Of a stretch of DNA of 64,000 nucleotides, positions 59,418 to 64,000 are shown piece after piece. The translations under genes and the position numbers were made by a program. Position 1 is the stretch's first letter, and each line of letters opens with the position of its first letter. Origin of the DNA: Tubiluchus corallicola (Eukaryota > Priapulida > Priapulimorpha > Priapulimorphida > Tubiluchidae); NCBI GenBank assembly GCA_030141605.1, contig JAQGDQ010000161.1, positions 408,041 through 472,040 of the forward strand. Reading direction: 5' to 3'. The notes below the pieces were generated by a model that was not told the origin of the DNA, made no database searches, and saw only the letters and a list, made by a program, of their open reading frames with translations.

Positions 59418-62400
59418 CTTGCAGTTGAAGTCTAACTATGAAAGGAGAAAGGAACTGATGTTAAAGGAGCAATACTCGCTAAAAGTTAGTAAGTCTATTG
59501 TTCTACATAATATACAATGTACTAACTTAGGTGTAACATTCTAATCATGGCACGACGTGGTGGAACGATAAATGGTCACTACCATGATGTGAATATGAGT
59601 GATAAGATATAGTAGATGTAGGTAAACGTAAACATATTTAGATAAAGTATACATTGCGTTAAATTAGGTGCAACAATCTAATCATGGCACGACATGGTGG
59701 AACGATAAATGGTCACTACCACGATGTAAATATGAGTCATATGATATACCAAGTAATTTAAGTAAAACTAAACATATTAGACCTTACTTGCCTAACCTTT
59801 GTAAGTAAAGAGCTTGACCAAGGTCCCCATTTCTCTTCCCAGCCTTAATCAGCCTAGTAAAAGTTTAAATTATTTTCATTCAGTTTCATTTCTGTGAACT
59901 CGTGTGGGCTGTGTGCAGCTCTTCGCATGATTTGGCATGAGGTTTTGGCCCCTAAGCTACCAACTGCCCAACTAATGTGCATGCATTTTGCCCAACAACA
60001 TCATCATCATTATTATCAACAGTGTTCATGTCTCATGCCAAATCATCCCAGAACTCACCACGAGGAGGTGGCTGCACTTGAGTTCCATCTAACTAACTTA
60101 ATTAAAAATGATAATAAAATATTACCTAAGAGATCGATTAAATAATTACCGTAATAAATTTGTCAAAAAACTAATCCAGCATTGCCTACTTGCAGTTGAA
60201 GTCTAACTATGAAAGGAGAAAGGAACTGATGTTAAAGGAGCAATACTCGCTAAAAGTTAGTAAGTCTATTGTTCTACATAATATACAATGTACTAACTTA
60301 GGTGTAACATTCTAATCATGGCACGACATGGTGGAACGATAAATGGTCACTACCATGATGTGAATATGAGTGATAAGATATAGTAGATGTAGGTAAACGT
60401 AAACATATTTAGATAAAGTATACATTGCGTTAAATTAGGTGCAACAATCTAATCATGGCACGACATGGTGGAACGATAAATGGTCACTACCACGATGTAA
60501 ATATGAGTCATATGATATACCAAGTAATTTAAGTAAAACTAAACATATTAGACCTTACTTGCCTATTCTTTGTAAGTAAAGAGCTTGACCAAGGTCCCCA
60601 TTTCTCTTCCCAGCCTTAATCAGCCTAGTAAAAGTTTAAATTATTTTCATTCAGTTTCATTTCTGTGAACTCGTGTGGGCTGTGTGCAGCTCTTCGCATG
60701 ATTTGGCATGAGGTTTTGGCCCCTAAGCTACCAACTGCCTAACTATGATAAATAATTATCGCAAAATCTTACATGTGCATGCATTATGCCCAACAATATC
60801 ATCATCATCATCATCATTATCAACAGTGTTCATGTTTCATGCCAAATCATCCCAGAACTCACCACGAGGAGGTGGCTGCACTTGAGTTCCATCTAACTAA
60901 CTTAATTAAAAATGATAATAAAATATTACCTAAGAGGTCGATTAAATAATTACCGTAATAAATTTGTCAAAAAACTAATCCAGCATTGCCTACTTGCAGT
61001 TGAAGTCTAATTACGAAAGGAGAAAGGAACTGATGTTAAAAGAGCAATACTCGCTAAAAGTTAGTAAGTCTATTGTTCTACATAATATACAATGTACTAA
61101 CTTAGGTGTAACATTCTAATCATGGCACGACGTGGTGGAACGATAAATGGTCACTACCATGATGTGAATATGAGTGATAAGATATAGTAGATGTAGGTAA
61201 ACGTAAACATATTTAGATAAAGTATACATTGCGTTAAATTAGGTGCAACAATCTAATCATGGCACGACATGGTGGAACGATAAATGGTCACTACCACGAT
61301 GTAAATATGAGTCATATGATATACCAAGTAATTTAAGTAAAACTAAACATATTAGACCTTACTTGCCTATTCTTATAAGTAAAGAGCTTGACCAAGGTCC
61401 CCATTTCTCTTCCCAGCCTTAATCAGCCTAGTAAAAGTTTAAATTATTTTCATTCAGTTTCATTTCTGTGAACTCGTGTGGGCTGTGTGCAGCTCTTCGC
61501 ATGATTTGGCATGAGGTTTTGGCCCCTAAGCTACCAACTGCCTAACTATGATAAATAATTATCGCAAAATCTTACATGTGCATGCATTATGCCCAACAAT
61601 ATCATCATCATTATCAACAGTGTTCATGTTTCATGCCAAATCATCCCAGAACTCACCACGAGGAGGTGGCTGCACTTGAGTTCCATCTAACTAACTTAAT
61701 TAAAAATGATAATAAAAAATTACCTAAGAGATCGATTAAATAATTACCGTAATAAATTTGTCAAAAAACTAATCCAGCATTGCCTACTTGCAGTTGAAGT
61801 CTAATTACGAAAGGAGAAAGGAACTGATGTTAAAAGAGCAATACTCGCTAAAAGTTAGTAAGTCTATTGTTCTACATAATATACAATGTACTAACTTAGG
61901 TGTAACATTCTAATCATGGCACGACGTGGTGGAACGATAAATGGTCACTACCATGATGTGAATATGAGTGATAAGATATAGTAGATGTAGGTAAACGTAA
62001 ACATATTTAGATAAAGTATACATTGCGTTAAATTGGGTGCAACAATCTAATCATGGCACGACATGGTGGAACGATAAATGGTCACTACCACGATGTAAAT
62101 ATGAGTCATATGATATAGAAAGTAATTTAAGTAAAACTAAACTTATTAGACCTTACTTGCCTATTCTTTGTAAGTAAGGAGCTTGACCAAAGTCCCCGTT
62201 TCTCCTCCCAGCCTTAATCAGCCTAGTAAAAGTTTAAATTATTTTCATTCAGTTTCGTTTCTGTGAACTCGTGTGGGCTGTGCAGCTCTTCGCATGATTT
62301 GGCATGAGGTTTTGGCCCCTAAGCTACCAACTGCCTAACTATGATAAATAATTATTCCAAAATTTTACATGTGCATGCATTATGCCCAACAATATCATCA

Positions 62401-64000
62401 TCATCATTATCAACAGTGTTCATGTTTCATGCCAAATCATCCCAGAACTCACCACGAGGAGGTGGCTGCACTTGAGTTCCATCTAACTAACTTAATTAAA
62501 AATGATAATAAAAAATTACCTAAGAGATCGATTAAATAATTACCGTAATAAATTTGTCAAAAAACTAATCCAGCATTGCCTACTTGCAGTTGAAGTCTAA
62601 CTATGAAAGGAGAAAGGAACTGATGTTAAAAGAGCAATACTCACTAAAAGTTAGTAAGTCTATTGTTCTACATAATATACAATGTACTAACTTAGGTGTA
62701 ACATTCTAATCATGGCACGACGTGGTGGAACGATAAATGGTCACTACCATGATGTGAATATGAGTGATAAGATATAGTAGATGTAGGTAAACGTAAACAT
62801 ATTTAGATAAAGTATACATTGCGTTAAATTAGGTGCAACAACCTAATCATGGCACGACATGGTGGAATGATAAATGGTCACTACCACGATGTAAATATGA
62901 GTCATATGATATACCAAGTAATTTAAGTAAAACTAAACATATTAGACCTTACTTGCCTATTCTTTGTAAGTAAAGAGCTTGACCAAGGTCCCCATTTCTC
63001 TTCCCAGCCTTAATCAGCCTAGTAAAAGTTTAAATTATTTTCATTCAGTTTCATTTCTGCGAACTCGTATGGGCTGTGTGCAGCTCTTCGCATGATTTGG
63101 CATGAGGTTTTGGCCCCTAAGCTACCAACTGCCTAACTATGATAAATAATTATTGCAAAATTTTACATTTACATGCATTCTGCGCTACAATATCATCATC
63201 ATCATTATCAATAGTGTTCATGTTTCATGCCAAATCATCCCAGAACTCACCACAAGGAGGTGGCTGCACTTGAGTTCCATCTAACTAACTTAATTAAAAA
63301 TGATAATAAAAAATTACCTAAGAGATCGATTAAATAATTACCGTAATAAATTTGTCAAAAAACTAATCCAGCATTGCCTACTTGCAGTTGAAGTCTAACT
63401 ATGAAAGGAGAAAGGAACTGATGTTAAAGGAGCAATACTCGCTAAAAGTTAGTAAGTCTATTGTTCTACATAATATACAATGTACTAACTTAGGTGTAAC
63501 ATTCTAATCATGGCACGACGTGGTGGAACGATAAATGGTCACTACCATGATGTGAATATGAGTGATAAGATATAGTAGATGTAGGTAAACGTAAACATAT
63601 TTAGATAAAGTATACATTGCGTTAAATTAGGTGCAACAATCTAATCATGGCACGACATGGTGGAACGATAAATGGTCACTACCACGATGTAAATATGAGT
63701 CATATGATATACCAAGTAATTTAAGTAAAACTAAACATATTAGACCTTACTTGCCTATCCTTTGTAAGTAAAGAGCTTGACCAAGGTCCCCATTTCTCAT
63801 CCCAGCCTTAATCAGCCTAGTAAAAGTTTAAATTATTTTCATTCAGTTTCATTTCTGTGAACTCGTGTGGGCTGTGTGCAGCTCTTCGCATGATTTGGCA
63901 TGAGGTTTTGGCCCCTAAGCTACCAACTGCCTAACTATGATAAATAATTATCGCAAAATCTTACATGTGCATGCATTATGCCCAACAATATCATCATCAT
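59418..64000. repeat. About 795-bp tandem satellite, at least 5.8 copies, open at window end
   Basis: Units begin (CTTGCAGTTGAAGTCTAA) at 59418, 60189, 60993, 61787, 62583 and 63381, with periods 771, 804, 794, 796 and 798. Each unit holds two related sub-blocks about 137 bp apart (ATCATGGCACGAC(G/A)TGG, then ATAAATGGTCACTACCA) and a 14-bp perfect inverted pair (ATGATTTGGCATGA ... TCATGCCAAATCAT; first copy 59927-59940 and 60033-60046). A short (ATC)n varies in length between units. Copies are nearly identical, so the array is young or homogenised. The first unit lacks a segment around GATAAATAATTATCGCAAAA. No coding frame is conserved across units. Confidence 0.97.

Noticed and set aside
59418-59500. 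Hammerhead ribozyme in the satellite (CTGATGT near GAAAGG)
   Set aside because: The invariant CTGANGA core is not met, and no stem arrangement places GAAA correctly.
59418-64000. CRISPR array or gene family
   Set aside because: Units of about 795 bp without short repeat-spacer structure, in a eukaryotic genome, with no frame conserved between units. It is a satellite.

Overview
This window is nuclear DNA of an animal, most likely an invertebrate. It is AT-rich by eye. It holds multi-exon protein genes with GT-AG (and a few GC-AG) introns, non-LTR retrotransposon remains, tRNA-derived SINE-like repeats, hAT-type terminal repeats, long microsatellites and a large tandem satellite. No bacterial or viral organisation is present. 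The protein set (a motile-cilium protein, fatty acid amide hydrolase, mitochondrial seryl-tRNA synthetase, CARM1) is metazoan. I cannot name the phylum or species from the sequence alone.

Layout. 1-2489: no gene recognised. 2490-5192 (-): a single-exon 900-codon CFAP221/PCDP1 gene, with a probable 5'UTR intron and a CpG-rich promoter near 6.7-6.96 kb that contains an RFX X-box-like site. 8.3-10.8 kb: an old, diverged tandem repeat field. 11088-21973 (+): FAAH, 16 coding exons, 598 codons. 22.1-25.17 kb: intergenic, with a decayed LINE on the minus strand. 25174-35969 (+): SARS2, 15 coding exons, 488 codons. 35.97-38.99 kb: convergent intergenic space with a 55-bp minisatellite. 38987-50907 (-): CARM1, 14 coding exons, 594 codons. 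51.0-54.2 kb: a 5'-truncated CR1/L2/Jockey-type LINE (-) bounded on both sides by (TAG)n arrays. 54.2-59.4 kb: repeats and transposon scraps. 59.42-64.0 kb: about 5.8 copies of a roughly 795-bp satellite that runs off the window end.

I joined the exons of FAAH, SARS2 and CARM1 by hand from splice sites, phase continuity and family homology. All junctions keep frame, and the predicted lengths (598, 488 and 594 aa) are close to the vertebrate proteins. The four genes have unrelated jobs (cilium, lipid signalling, mitochondrial translation, chromatin/RNA-protein methylation), so no functional cluster is claimed. The most notable signals are a miRNA-precursor-like hairpin in FAAH intron 10, GC-AG introns needed for FAAH and favoured for CARM1, the intronless CFAP221 gene with its X-box, head-to-head inverted SINE pairs inside two genes, a hAT-like MITE with 8-bp target duplication, and the terminal satellite.
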